DNA of 64,000 nt from assembly GCF_001663815.1 (NCBI RefSeq), contig NZ_CP016027.1, forward strand, positions 1,685,001 to 1,749,000, written 5' to 3'. Shown one piece after another: positions 1-10,167 of the stretch. The stretch comes from Halothiobacillus diazotrophicus (GTDB lineage: Bacteria; Pseudomonadota; Gammaproteobacteria; Halothiobacillales; Halothiobacillaceae). The notes beneath the pieces were generated by a model. It searched no databases and had not been told where the DNA came from. It saw only the letters and a program-made list of their open reading frames with translations. The position numbers and the translations under genes were made by a program. Every line of letters starts with the position of its first letter. The stretch's first letter is position 1.

Positions 1-23
1 CTATACAGCGCCCATTTTTTCCG

Positions 24-1232
<1,209 letters not shown>

Positions 1233-1301
1233 GATGGTCTCTCATTCATTGAATACTAACTGCAAGCGCGGTATGGTAACCGCTTATAGAAATTTTTATG
1301 A

Positions 1302-2777
1302 ATGGATGCCCAAATGCAGAATCGATATTTGTTCGGTAAACGAAAATCCCGTACCGGGGTTCTTCTGACCGGAACCGCACTGTTACTGGGGCTGACGGGA
1401 CTCGGTGCGGTCATCGCGAAGGTCTCGACGCCGACCGACCCGGCGCTGGATAAACGTATCGATCAGAGCATTGCCGATGCCGTATCTTCGCCGGAAATCC
1501 CCTTACCCCTCGAAAACCCCCGTCCCGCCAATGACCAGGAACCCGCCCAAACGGCCGCACTCGACGCCCCCCAGGACGACCTGTTCAGTACGCCAAGCAT
1601 CGACTTCACCCCACCCACACCACTCCCCAGCCTGCCCAGCGCACCCAAGGTCATCACCAAAACGGTCAAGGTTACCTCCGGCGACAGCCTCTCCACCGTT
1701 TTTGCCCGTGCCGGCCTCGGTTACCAGGACGTCGATCGCCTGATGGCATTGGGCGACTCCGTTGCCCCCCTGAAAACCCTGCATCCCGGCGACGAATTTT
1801 CCTTCCGGCTTTCCCCCGATCAGAATTTCCAGGGCCTGACCTACCAGATCGCACCGAACAAATCCCTGGCGGTCAGTCTTGACGAGCACGACCAACTGTC
1901 CGCCCACGAGATCGTGCTGCCCATGGAAACGCGCCTCACTACCGCCGAGGGCACCATTGACAGCTCACTCTATCAGTCCGCCATCGACACCGGTCTCTCG
2001 GCCAACATCGTGATGCAACTCGCCGATATCTTCGGCTGGAAAATCAACTTCCTGAAAGATGTGCAAAACGGCGACCACTTCCGCATTGTCTACGAGGAGA
2101 ATTTCCTCAACGGAAAGCATGTGGATACCGGCCGCGTGATGGCGGCGCAATTCACCAACAACGGCAAGGTTTACCAGGCCGTACGCTATACCGCGCCGGA
2201 TGGTAAAACGGGATATTACGAGCCCAACGGCGCCAGCCTCGGGCGCGGCTTCCTGCGCTATCCGGTCGAATTCTCACGGATCAGCTCCCGTTTCAACATG
2301 CACCGGATGCACCCGCTCTACCACAAGATTCGGGCGCACAAGGGCGTCGATTTCGCCGCACCGACCGGCACACCGATTCATGCCGCCGGCGGCGGTCGCA
2401 TCGAGTTCATCGGCTGGCAACACGGCTACGGAAAGGTCATCAAGATCAAGCATGACGGCGGTTACGAAACCGTCTACGGCCACATGTCCCGCTTCAACCC
2501 GAAGATCAAGAACGGCACCAAGGTCGATATGGGCGAAACGATTGGCTATGTCGGTATGACCGGCGCTGCGACGGGCCCGCACCTTCATTACGAGTTCCAC
2601 GTCAATGGTGTCTACACCGACCCGCTGGCTGCCAAACTCCCTGAGGCGAACCCGATTCCTTCCCGCTACCGCAAGGACTTCCTGGCCCAGACGCAATCGC
2701 TGGTCGACCAGATCGCACAAGCCCCCAAGAACACACCGATTCGTGCCGCCCAGGTGACAGGCCTGACGTCGGAATAA
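1302..2777 (+). CDS. mepM: M23 murein DD-endopeptidase, OapA/LysM-like N-terminus
   Basis: Predicted inner-membrane-anchored zinc endopeptidase that cuts peptidoglycan cross-links in the periplasm. A signal anchor lies at about residues 18-38 and a proline-rich linker at 65-115. An OapA/LysM-like domain (around 118-165) precedes the M23 domain (about 340-440). The zinc ligands are visible as H346 and D350 in HKGVD and H429 in the HLH motif, so the enzyme should be active. The start is not backed by a strong ribosome site; the Met at codon 5 is an alternative. anmK, a cell-wall recycling gene, follows after 35 bases, so the two may be co-transcribed. Confidence 0.93.
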   Translation: MDAQMQNRYLFGKRKSRTGVLLTGTALLLGLTGLGAVIAKVSTPTDPALDKRIDQSIADAVSSPEIPLPLENPRPANDQEPAQTAALDAPQDDLFSTPSIDFTPPTPLPSLPSAPKVITKTVKVTSGDSLSTVFARAGLGYQDVDRLMALGDSVAPLKTLHPGDEFSFRLSPDQNFQGLTYQIAPNKSLAVSLDEHDQLSAHEIVLPMETRLTTAEGTIDSSLYQSAIDTGLSANIVMQLADIFGWKINFLKDVQNGDHFRIVYEENFLNGKHVDTGRVMAAQFTNNGKVYQAVRYTAPDGKTGYYEPNGASLGRGFLRYPVEFSRISSRFNMHRMHPLYHKIRAHKGVDFAAPTGTPIHAAGGGRIEFIGWQHGYGKVIKIKHDGGYETVYGHMSRFNPKIKNGTKVDMGETIGYVGMTGAATGPHLHYEFHVNGVYTDPLAAKLPEANPIPSRYRKDFLAQTQSLVDQIAQAPKNTPIRAAQVTGLTSE

Positions 2778-2812
2778 TCCATCGGGCACACGTGTGACCA
2801 CAGGGGGCTGAC

Positions 2813-3994
2813 ATGAGCGGGGAAAATCGGCGCCAGAGTGTAAAAGCACGACCCTTCATCGGCGTGATGAGCGGCACCAGCATGGATGCGATCGATGCCT
2901 GCATCGTCGACTTCTCGGCGGCCCGCCCGCGCGTGACGTCACACGCATCCCGCGCGCTGACTGACCTTCATGACGACCTTCGCGCACTGAATCCCGGCCG
3001 CCAGACATCAACCCAATCGGGTCAGGACACCATCGATCTTCTGGGACAACTGGACATTCGTATCGCCCACCGCATTTGCGAATGCATCGAGGAATTGCTC
3101 GATCAAGCCGGGCTTGGCGCAGAAGATATTGCGGCCATCGGCTGCCACGGCCAGACCATTCGGCACCGCCCCACGCTGTCGACCCCCTTCACTCTGCAGA
3201 TCGGCGACCCCAATACCATCGCCGAACGAACAGGCATTCCCGTTATTGCCGACTTTCGGAGACGCGACATGGCTGCCGGCGGACAGGGCGCCCCCCTGGT
3301 ACCCCCCGCGCATCGCGTCCTCTTCGGGTCGGACGCACCGGACGAAACGCTCATCGCCGTCAATCTCGGCGGCATCTGCAACATTACCGTGTCCCGTCCG
3401 AATGACGAGCTGGTCGGCTTCGATACCGGCCCGGCCAATACACTCATGGATGCGTGGATTCGTCGGCACCGCGATCTAGCCTACGATGAGGATGGCCGCT
3501 GGGCCGCATCCGGCACTCTACGCACGACGCTACTGGCCCGCCTGATGAACGAACCTTATTTCCACCAGCCCGCACCCAAATCGACCGGGCCCGAGTTCTT
3601 CAATCTCGACTGGCTCCTCGCCAGCGCGGGAGACGGTCTGGAACAACTACCCCCCGAAGACGTACAGGCAACGCTCCTGGCCCTCACGGCACAAACGCTC
3701 ACGGCCGCCATCCGTCCCTGGGTCATGGCCGCGTCCACGCGCCCACGCGTCATCCTCGCCGGTGGCGGCGCCCGAAATCCGGTTCTGGTGGCGGCGATTC
3801 GGCAAATGATCCGGCATATGGCGCCGGAGGCCGTCGTCGAACTGAGCGATGAGTCGGGAATTGATGTGCAGTGCGTGGAATGCGCCGCCTTTGCCTGGCT
3901 GGCGCGGCAATTCCTTCTGGGGCAACCGGGGAATGCCCCTTCGGTTACCGGGGCGCGCGGCCCACGGATTCTTGGCGGCTATTACCCGGCTTGA
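2813..3994 (+). CDS. anmK: Anhydro-N-acetylmuramic acid kinase
   Basis: Phosphorylates and opens 1,6-anhydro-MurNAc to MurNAc-6-phosphate during peptidoglycan recycling. The 393-residue protein has the family's N-terminal phosphate-binding motif GVMSGTSMDAID at about residues 17-28. It also has the GHGQT-like and GFDTGPANTLMD motifs of the actin-like ATPase fold and a C-terminal GGGARNP motif. An AGGGGG ribosome site precedes the ATG. It pairs functionally with the endopeptidase upstream and with the AmpG-like permease at 22,504. The gene converges on gltA. Confidence 0.96.
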   Translation: MSGENRRQSVKARPFIGVMSGTSMDAIDACIVDFSAARPRVTSHASRALTDLHDDLRALNPGRQTSTQSGQDTIDLLGQLDIRIAHRICECIEELLDQAGLGAEDIAAIGCHGQTIRHRPTLSTPFTLQIGDPNTIAERTGIPVIADFRRRDMAAGGQGAPLVPPAHRVLFGSDAPDETLIAVNLGGICNITVSRPNDELVGFDTGPANTLMDAWIRRHRDLAYDEDGRWAASGTLRTTLLARLMNEPYFHQPAPKSTGPEFFNLDWLLASAGDGLEQLPPEDVQATLLALTAQTLTAAIRPWVMAASTRPRVILAGGGARNPVLVAAIRQMIRHMAPEAVVELSDESGIDVQCVECAAFAWLARQFLLGQPGNAPSVTGARGPRILGGYYPA

Positions 3995-4043
3995 CGAAAA
4001 TCGATAACGGGCAATCTCCGCCGCTACGGGCGCGGACGGGCAA

Positions 4044-5204
4044 TCAGCCGTTCAGACGGGAGGGATAGGGGCGCGGGTCGTATCCGGTGTAGACCTGTGT
4101 CGGCCGGAAGATGCGATTCTGGCTGATCTGCTCCTTCCAGTGCGCCAGCCAGCCCGCCGTGCGGGAAATCGCGAAAATCGGCGTGAACTGATCGCGCGGG
4201 ATACCCAACGCCTCGTAGAGCAGCCCCGAATAGAAATCGACGTTCGGGTAAACGCCCTTAGATGCAAGGCGCTCCTCGGCGCTGCGCTCAAGCTCGCGGG
4301 CAATTTCATATTGGGGAGAAATCTCGCCGCCCCGATGCTCCCGCAGCTGCTCCAGCAGGCCCTGCAGAATATCTGCCCGCGGATCCTTCGTCTTGTATTC
4401 CCGGTGACCGAAGCCCCAGACGACCTGTTTGTTCGCCAAGCGCTGATCAAGCCAGTCGGCAACCGCCGCCACGGAGGGAATTTCGTCCAGCATGTTCAGC
4501 ACGCGCTGATTGGCACCCCCATGCAGGGGACCCGCCAGCGTACCGATGGCCGCCGCGACCACGAGATTCGGCGGGGCCAGGGTCGAGCCGCTGACCAGCG
4601 CCGAAAAGGTGGAGGCATTGATGGTGTGCTCGGCGTGCAGAATCAGACAGGCGTCCATGATGCGCGACTCGACGGCATCCGGCTCCCGCTCGTTCATCAT
4701 GTAAAGGAAGTTTTCCGCGTAGGTCAGATCCGCCCGGGGCTGGACCGGATCATCACCGCGACGAATGTGCTCCCACATCGCCACGAGCGTCGCCATACTG
4801 GCGAGCGTCTTGATGATCATCTGTTCGACGAACTCGCTATCGGCATTGACGCCGTTTGCCGTCATGCGCTCCTGACCGGGATAGAACATGCCCAGACTGG
4901 CCACGCAGGTCTGCAGCGCCTCCATTGGATGCCCGTCGATAGGCAGGAACTTCATGATGTCCCGGACGTTGTACTTGACCCGACGGTTCCGGCCGTTGCG
5001 CAACTCGGCATCGAAGGCGGCCAACTGCTCCCGGTCCGGCAACTCGCCATTGATCAGCAGCCAGGACGTTTCCTCGAACGTACTGTGACGGGCCAGATCG
5101 ACGATTGGGTAACCGCGATACGTGAGCAGGCCCTTCTGACCATCCAGAAACGAAATGGACGACTGGGTGGCGGGTACACCCTGTAAACCGGGAATGTATT
5201 CCAT
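4044..5204 (-). CDS. gltA: Citrate synthase
   Basis: Condenses oxaloacetate and acetyl-CoA to citrate. At 386 residues it is the short citrate-synthase form. The catalytic residues are visible as H228 in PLHGG, H267 in GFGHREY and D323 in NVDFYSG. The stretch GHREYKTKDPR resembles cyanobacterial citrate synthases more than the long NADH-regulated enterobacterial enzyme. A methylcitrate-synthase activity cannot be excluded, but no prp genes are nearby. The gene follows erpA by 15 bases. Its AGGAG ribosome site overlaps the erpA stop, which suggests coupling. Confidence 0.93.
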   Translation of the reverse strand: MEYIPGLQGVPATQSSISFLDGQKGLLTYRGYPIVDLARHSTFEETSWLLINGELPDREQLAAFDAELRNGRNRRVKYNVRDIMKFLPIDGHPMEALQTCVASLGMFYPGQERMTANGVNADSEFVEQMIIKTLASMATLVAMWEHIRRGDDPVQPRADLTYAENFLYMMNEREPDAVESRIMDACLILHAEHTINASTFSALVSGSTLAPPNLVVAAAIGTLAGPLHGGANQRVLNMLDEIPSVAAVADWLDQRLANKQVVWGFGHREYKTKDPRADILQGLLEQLREHRGGEISPQYEIARELERSAEERLASKGVYPNVDFYSGLLYEALGIPRDQFTPIFAISRTAGWLAHWKEQISQNRIFRPTQVYTGYDPRPYPSRLNG

Positions 5205-5219
5205 GCGCGCCGATAGCTC

Positions 5220-5582
5220 CTAAACCGAAAAAGATGAACCGCAGCCACAGGTCGTGGCAGCCATGGGATTACGGATCACGAACTGTGCACCGCTGATGTC
5301 TTCCTTGTAGTCGATTTCCGCACCCTCAAGGTACTGGATACTCATCGGGTCGACGAGCAGGGTCACCCCTTCCCGAACCACCTGGGCATCGTCTTCCTGA
5401 GCCGACTCCTCGAACATGAAGCCGTACTGAAATCCGGAACAGCCGCCCCCGGTGATAAACACCCGCAGCTTGAGGTCGGGATTCCCTTCCTCCTCGATCA
5501 GACTCAAAACCTTACGAGCCGCATTCTCGGTAAAAATCAGCGGCGCCTCCTCGACGGGGCTGGCAACATTTTCACTGCTCAT
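5220..5582 (-). CDS. erpA: Iron-sulfur cluster insertion protein ErpA (A-type carrier)
   Basis: A-type carrier that delivers iron-sulfur clusters to apoproteins. The 120-residue protein carries the three family cysteines: C48 in GGGCSGFQY, and C112 and C114 in the C-terminal CGC motif. An acidic N-terminal extension of about 15 residues precedes the fold. It lies between argC (upstream, 117-base gap) and gltA on the same strand. The pairing of argC with erpA is common in beta- and gammaproteobacteria. IscA would be the alternative name, but there are no isc genes here and the argC neighbourhood favours ErpA. Confidence 0.93.
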   Translation of the reverse strand: MSSENVASPVEEAPLIFTENAARKVLSLIEEEGNPDLKLRVFITGGGCSGFQYGFMFEESAQEDDAQVVREGVTLLVDPMSIQYLEGAEIDYKEDISGAQFVIRNPMAATTCGCGSSFSV

Positions 5583-5699
5583 GGTTTCTTTCTCCGAGCC
5601 CCTCGCAGGGCAATAACGTTAAACATGCCGGGCACGGCCTTCATATTCGGCGGGTGCTTTTGGCAATCCGCGCAAGGCCACGGACTCATATGTCCTCAA

Positions 5700-6734
5700 T
5701 TATGGCGCCAGACCGATGAGATCCAAGCCCTGGTCTTCCGGGAAGCCGAGCATCAGGTTCATGTTCTGGACAGCCTGTCCAGCCGCGCCCTTGACCAGAT
5801 TATCGATCACCGAGCTGACCACCAGCATCGAACCGCCGAGCGGCCGGTAGATTGCCACGCGGCACAGGTTGTTGCCGCGCACGCTACGCGTTTCGGGGTA
5901 GCTGCCGGGCGGCATGACATCCACGAACGGCTCATCGGCATAGTAATCCTCGAACAACGCCTGAACGTCCACCGGCGGCTCGTCGCGCAAGGGAATATAG
6001 ATGCTCGACTCGATGCCGCGCACCATCGGAACGAGATGCGGCAGGAACGTCAGGCCCACCGGACGCTCCGACACGGCGACCAGGGTCTGCAGAATTTCCG
6101 GCTGGTGGCGATGCCCCTCGGCTGCATAAACCCGAAAACTCTCGCCGGCCTCGGCCATGAGCATCGGCACCTCGGCCTTGCGCCCCGCACCGCTGGTCCC
6201 GGACTTGCTGTCGACGACGAGTTGGCCATGGTCGATCCATTCCTGACCCATCAGCGGCAACAATCCCAAGGTCGCGGCCGTGACGTGGCAACCGGGGTTG
6301 GCGACGAGCTGCGCCGAACGGATTTCGTCTCGATACAACTCGGGCAGACCGTAGGCGGCCCGACCGACCCATTCCGGGGAGGCATGGGTCATGCCATACC
6401 ATTTCGACCAGACGTCCAGATCGCGGATCCGGTAATCGGCCGCCAGATCGACGACCTTCACGCCCTGGGCCAGAAGTGCCGGGGCCTGCTGCATGGCCAC
6501 CCCGTTCGGCGTGGCGAAGAACACGAGATCGCAGGCGGTCAGGTCGGCATCGTCCGGCGTGGAAAAACGCAGAGACAGGGCACCACGCAGGTTGGGGTAC
6601 AGAATATCCACCGGCATGCCCGCCTCGCCACGGGAGGTGATCGCCACGACCTCGACGCCACCATGGCGTGCCAGAAGCCGCATCAATTCCACGCCGGTAT
6701 ACCCCGTACCACCGACAATGCCAATTTTCTTCAT
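5700..6734 (-). CDS. argC: N-acetyl-gamma-glutamyl-phosphate reductase
   Basis: NADPH-dependent reduction of N-acetylglutamyl phosphate in arginine biosynthesis. It has an N-terminal Rossmann motif [13 protein letters not shown] and the catalytic cysteine in NPGCH at about residue 149. I chose the ATG at 6734 because a GGGG ribosome site lies about 7 bases before it. A GTG two codons upstream (6740) is the other option. First gene of a probable argC-erpA-gltA transcript, divergent from the ClC gene over about 150 bases. Confidence 0.96.
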   Translation of the reverse strand: MKKIGIVGGTGYTGVELMRLLARHGGVEVVAITSRGEAGMPVDILYPNLRGALSLRFSTPDDADLTACDLVFFATPNGVAMQQAPALLAQGVKVVDLAADYRIRDLDVWSKWYGMTHASPEWVGRAAYGLPELYRDEIRSAQLVANPGCHVTAATLGLLPLMGQEWIDHGQLVVDSKSGTSGAGRKAEVPMLMAEAGESFRVYAAEGHRHQPEILQTLVAVSERPVGLTFLPHLVPMVRGIESSIYIPLRDEPPVDVQALFEDYYADEPFVDVMPPGSYPETRSVRGNNLCRVAIYRPLGGSMLVVSSVIDNLVKGAAGQAVQNMNLMLGFPEDQGLDLIGLAP

Positions 6735-6890
6735 GTTCACCCCATATCCGGATGGCGAAAAACGCCGCTCTGTCGCATCATAACAAAGGCGTGGTTTTCG
6801 TTAACAATAAACCTGTGGGCCGTTCTTTGACCGCCGGGACCAGCGCGTCAGGCAGAGCGGGCACAGCGACACCCACACTCAGGATACTCC

Positions 6891-8714
6891 GTGCGTCCCA
6901 AAGTTCACCAGATACTCGACCACATGCGCCTTCGGCTCGCGAAGCCGGATGCGCTGATCCACATGGCCATCCTGGGCCTGTTTGCGGGCCTGCTTGCGTC
7001 CGCCCTGGTGACGGCCTTCCGTCTCGTGCTCGAAGCACTGGAAATCTACTTTCTCGGCCTGCCCGCTCCGGGTGAATATGCGGCATTACCGCTGGAATGG
7101 CGGTTTCTGCTGCCGGCACTTGGCGGGATCACTCTGGGGTTGATCGTACACCGACTGCCCGTCGGCATCCGCAATGTCGGCGTCGGCCACGTGATCATCC
7201 GCTTCCATCGCTTCGAGGCAGACCTGCCCTGGCGGAATGCCGTCCTGATGTTCTTCAGCGGGATTTATGCCCTGCTGATCGGCTTGTCCAACGGTCGCGA
7301 GGGGCCGGGCATCCATCTCGGGGCATTCGGCGGCAGTCTCATCGGCCGCAAGCTCGACCTACCGCACAACAGTGTACGCACCCTGGTCGGCTGCGGTGCC
7401 GCCGCGGCGATCGCCGCCTCCTTCAACACCCCCCTGGCGGCCGTAATCTTCGCCCTCGAACTGATTGTCCGCCAATACACCCTCGCCACCTTCATTCCGA
7501 TCATGCTGGCCTCGTCGGCGGGCGCCCTGTTCTCGACCCTGTTCTTCGGCAACAACCCAGCCTTCAACATTCAGCTGATGCACAACCTCGCCCTGTGGGA
7601 AGTCCCCATCCTGATCCTCCTGGGCCTACTCCTGGGCAGCTTCGCGGCGAGTTTCATCCAGATCATTGAAACATCCATCCAACGCACCTGGCGTTGGCCC
7701 GTCTGGCTCCGGTTCGGCATCATCGGCGTGCTGACCGGCATCATCGGACTCGCGCTACCGCAAGTCATGGGCGTCAGTTACGCCCCACTCGGCCTGGCGG
7801 CCGGCGCCAAATTCGCCCTCTGGTTCCTGGTGCTGCTGGTATTCGCCAAACTGATCCTGAGCGCGCTCACTTTCGGATTCGGCCTGCCGCTGGGACCCAT
7901 TGGCCCTTCCCTCGTCATCGGCGGATTCACCGGTAGTGCCGTGGGCACCCTGCTGCTGAATTTCACGCAGATCCCGCTGTCGGACGTCGCGTTCTACACG
8001 GTACTCGGGATGGGCGCGATGATGGCGGCGACGCTGCAGGCACCACTGGCGGCCCTCGCCGCAGTCCTCGAGCTGACCGGAGATACGGGCGCCATCATGC
8101 CCGCGATGCTGACCATCATCGTGGCCAGCCTCACGAGCCGAGCCCTATTTCACAAGGATGGCATTTTCGACACGGTACTGCGCGCCAACGCGCACCAGAT
8201 GCATGGCCTATCCCTCTGGCACGGTGCCAACGACGTCGGCATCAGCAGCGTGATCGAACGCAGCTTCGCCGAAGTCGCCCAGAACAGCACCTGGCGTGAA
8301 CTGACGGCGGCGATCGCCGACAAACCCGCCTGGCTGATCGTGCGGGACGACGCACGTCAACCGATCGGCGTGTTGCCCCTCGCTACCGTGCAGAAGCTGC
8401 TGTCGCAACGTGCGCAGGCATCGACGGCCACCGACACCGGTAGCGAGGCCGAAACACCGGAAACGCAGACCACGGACACCCCCGGCAACGACACCCCTTC
8501 GGATGCCGCCCCAATCGATCTGGCCGAGACCTTCACCCTGATGCCGGTCGAGGCGGTGGATCTGGGCCTGACCCTGAACGAAGCCCGTGAACTCATGCGC
8601 CGTCAGCAGGTCGATGTACTGGTTGGACAGCGCATCACTGTTCCGCCCTTCAAACGCACCTACGGCGTACTGACACGGGCGGCACTGGAGGAGTACACCC
8701 GGAATGCGGCCTGA
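6891..8714 (+). CDS. ClC-family chloride channel/transporter with C-terminal CBS region
   Basis: Inner-membrane anion transporter of the ClC family, 607 residues. About ten hydrophobic helices span residues 25-430, followed by a soluble region of about 170 residues. The gating motif is present as GREGP (residues 135-139, with glutamate E137), and the later anion-path motif appears as GFGLPLGPIGPS. Glutamate in the gate suggests an H+/Cl- antiporter type. The usual GSGIP motif is replaced by NVGVGHVI, so the central serine is absent. The C-terminal part looks like a CBS pair split by a Thr/Pro-rich insert (about 510-535). The start is GTG with AGGAT upstream; ATG at 6924 is an alternative. Confidence 0.93.
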   Translation: MRPKVHQILDHMRLRLAKPDALIHMAILGLFAGLLASALVTAFRLVLEALEIYFLGLPAPGEYAALPLEWRFLLPALGGITLGLIVHRLPVGIRNVGVGHVIIRFHRFEADLPWRNAVLMFFSGIYALLIGLSNGREGPGIHLGAFGGSLIGRKLDLPHNSVRTLVGCGAAAAIAASFNTPLAAVIFALELIVRQYTLATFIPIMLASSAGALFSTLFFGNNPAFNIQLMHNLALWEVPILILLGLLLGSFAASFIQIIETSIQRTWRWPVWLRFGIIGVLTGIIGLALPQVMGVSYAPLGLAAGAKFALWFLVLLVFAKLILSALTFGFGLPLGPIGPSLVIGGFTGSAVGTLLLNFTQIPLSDVAFYTVLGMGAMMAATLQAPLAALAAVLELTGDTGAIMPAMLTIIVASLTSRALFHKDGIFDTVLRANAHQMHGLSLWHGANDVGISSVIERSFAEVAQNSTWRELTAAIADKPAWLIVRDDARQPIGVLPLATVQKLLSQRAQASTATDTGSEAETPETQTTDTPGNDTPSDAAPIDLAETFTLMPVEAVDLGLTLNEARELMRRQQVDVLVGQRITVPPFKRTYGVLTRAALEEYTRNAA

Positions 8715-8753
8715 TCCGTCCCAGACTCAAGAACACAGAACACAGGAAGCAAC

Positions 8754-9278
8754 ATGAACGATCATCCGCCTCAGTCCCCCGCCCGTCGCGCCGCCCTCCG
8801 CCTGCTGGGCGCAGTGGGCGCCGCCGGGCTTCTGGCTGGCTGCTCGACGGACACGCCGGTGAAGCTGAGCGGCATCACCGTCCAGACGCTTGAGGGGCAA
8901 ACCGTCGATCTGGCCAAAATCCTTGGAAAGCCCACGGCCATCACCTTCTGGGCCACGACCTGCCCCGGTTGCGTCGAGGAAATTCCCCACATGGCGGCAC
9001 TCCAGAAGAAATTCGGGCCCAAGGGCGTGCAGGTCATCGGTCTCGCCATGTCCTATGACGATCTGGGCCAGCTGCGGGCCATGGTGAAGGAAAAGGACAT
9101 CCCCTACACGATCTGGCAGGACAAGACCGGTGCCGCGGCGGCGGCATTCGGCCCCGTACGACTCACGCCGACCTTCTTCGTGCTGGATCGGAAGGGGGTC
9201 ATCCGCTATCAGAAGATCGGACCATTCGATACCCAACGCGTCGACCAGTTGCTGACCCAACTGACGGCGAACGCCTGA
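8754..9278 (+). CDS. TlpA/ResA-like thioredoxin-fold lipoprotein
   Basis: Predicted periplasmic, membrane-anchored thiol-disulfide protein of 174 residues. A lipobox LLAGC puts the lipidated cysteine at residue 30. The thioredoxin-like domain carries the active-site pair C70-P-G-C73 in WATTCPGC. The N-terminal region has a twin arginine (RRAALRLL) ahead of the hydrophobic stretch, so Tat export is possible though the motif is not canonical. It could reduce or mature cytochrome c or other thiol proteins. It sits alone between the ClC gene and map, so the partner is unknown. Confidence 0.88.
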   Translation: MNDHPPQSPARRAALRLLGAVGAAGLLAGCSTDTPVKLSGITVQTLEGQTVDLAKILGKPTAITFWATTCPGCVEEIPHMAALQKKFGPKGVQVIGLAMSYDDLGQLRAMVKEKDIPYTIWQDKTGAAAAAFGPVRLTPTFFVLDRKGVIRYQKIGPFDTQRVDQLLTQLTANA

Positions 9279-9361
9279 ACCGTCCCGCCGAACGGAACGC
9301 AATGATCGCGGCCGGATTTGTTACACTCGTGCGTATTTGTTGCATTTAGCCTAGGGCCGAC

Positions 9362-10126
9362 ATGAGCGTCACGATCAAAACCCCGGAAGAAATCGAGAAG
9401 ATCCGCACCGCCAGCCTGCTGGCCACCGAGGTGCTCAACCTCCTGCGGCCGCTGGTCGTTGCCGGCGTCACTACCGACTACCTGAACGACGTGGCCCACC
9501 GGCACATCACGGAAGTCCAGGGCGGCACGCCCGCCACGCTGGGCTATCACGGTTTCCCGAAGTCCCTTTGCACCTCGCTGAACCATCAGGTCTGTCATGG
9601 CATCCCGGGCGAGCGCAAGCTCGTCAACGGAGACATCCTCAACATCGACGTCACCGTCATCAAGGACGGTTGGTACGGCGATACCTCGGCCATGTACACA
9701 GTCGGAGCGCCCTCGATTCGGGCGCAACGGCTGATCGACGTAACCTATGACGCCATGATGCGCGGCATCGAGGCCGTCCGGCCCGGCGCCACGCTCGGCG
9801 ACATCGGCCATGCCATCCAAAAGACCGCCGAGGCCAGCGGCTTTTCCGTCGTGCGGGAGTATTGCGGACACGGACTCGGCCGGAATTTCCACGAGGAACC
9901 ACAGATCCTGCATTATGGTCGACCCGGCGAGGGGTTGGCACTGGAGCCGGGCATGGTGTTCACCATCGAGCCCATGATCAATGCGGGCAAAAAGGAAATC
10001 AAACTGCTGAACGACGGCTGGACCGTGGTCACCAAGGATCACTCGCTCTCCGCCCAGTGGGAACACACGGTCGCCGTCACCGAAACCGGGGTCGACATCC
10101 TGAGTGGTTCCGCCCGACCCGAGTAG
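9362..10126 (+). CDS. map: Methionine aminopeptidase type I
   Basis: Removes the initiator methionine from nascent proteins. At 254 residues it is a normal type Ia enzyme. The pita-bread metalloprotease motifs are present: the substrate-contact histidine in LNHQVCHGIP, metal aspartates in NIDVTVIKDGWYGDTS, a histidine in GHGLGRNFHEEP, and glutamates in FTIEPM and the C-terminal WEHTVAVTE. The gene lies 41 bases before glnD, the usual gammaproteobacterial order. Confidence 0.97.
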   Translation: MSVTIKTPEEIEKIRTASLLATEVLNLLRPLVVAGVTTDYLNDVAHRHITEVQGGTPATLGYHGFPKSLCTSLNHQVCHGIPGERKLVNGDILNIDVTVIKDGWYGDTSAMYTVGAPSIRAQRLIDVTYDAMMRGIEAVRPGATLGDIGHAIQKTAEASGFSVVREYCGHGLGRNFHEEPQILHYGRPGEGLALEPGMVFTIEPMINAGKKEIKLLNDGWTVVTKDHSLSAQWEHTVAVTETGVDILSGSARPE

Positions 10127-10167
10127 CCGCCGACCCGCGCCCGCACCCCAGAGAGGTACGCTCAGGC

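Noticed and set aside
9862-10167. Long N-terminal extension of GlnD overlapping map
   Set aside because: Family length and the AGAGAGG ribosome site place the start at 10168; the upstream codons translate to Arg-rich shadow sequence.
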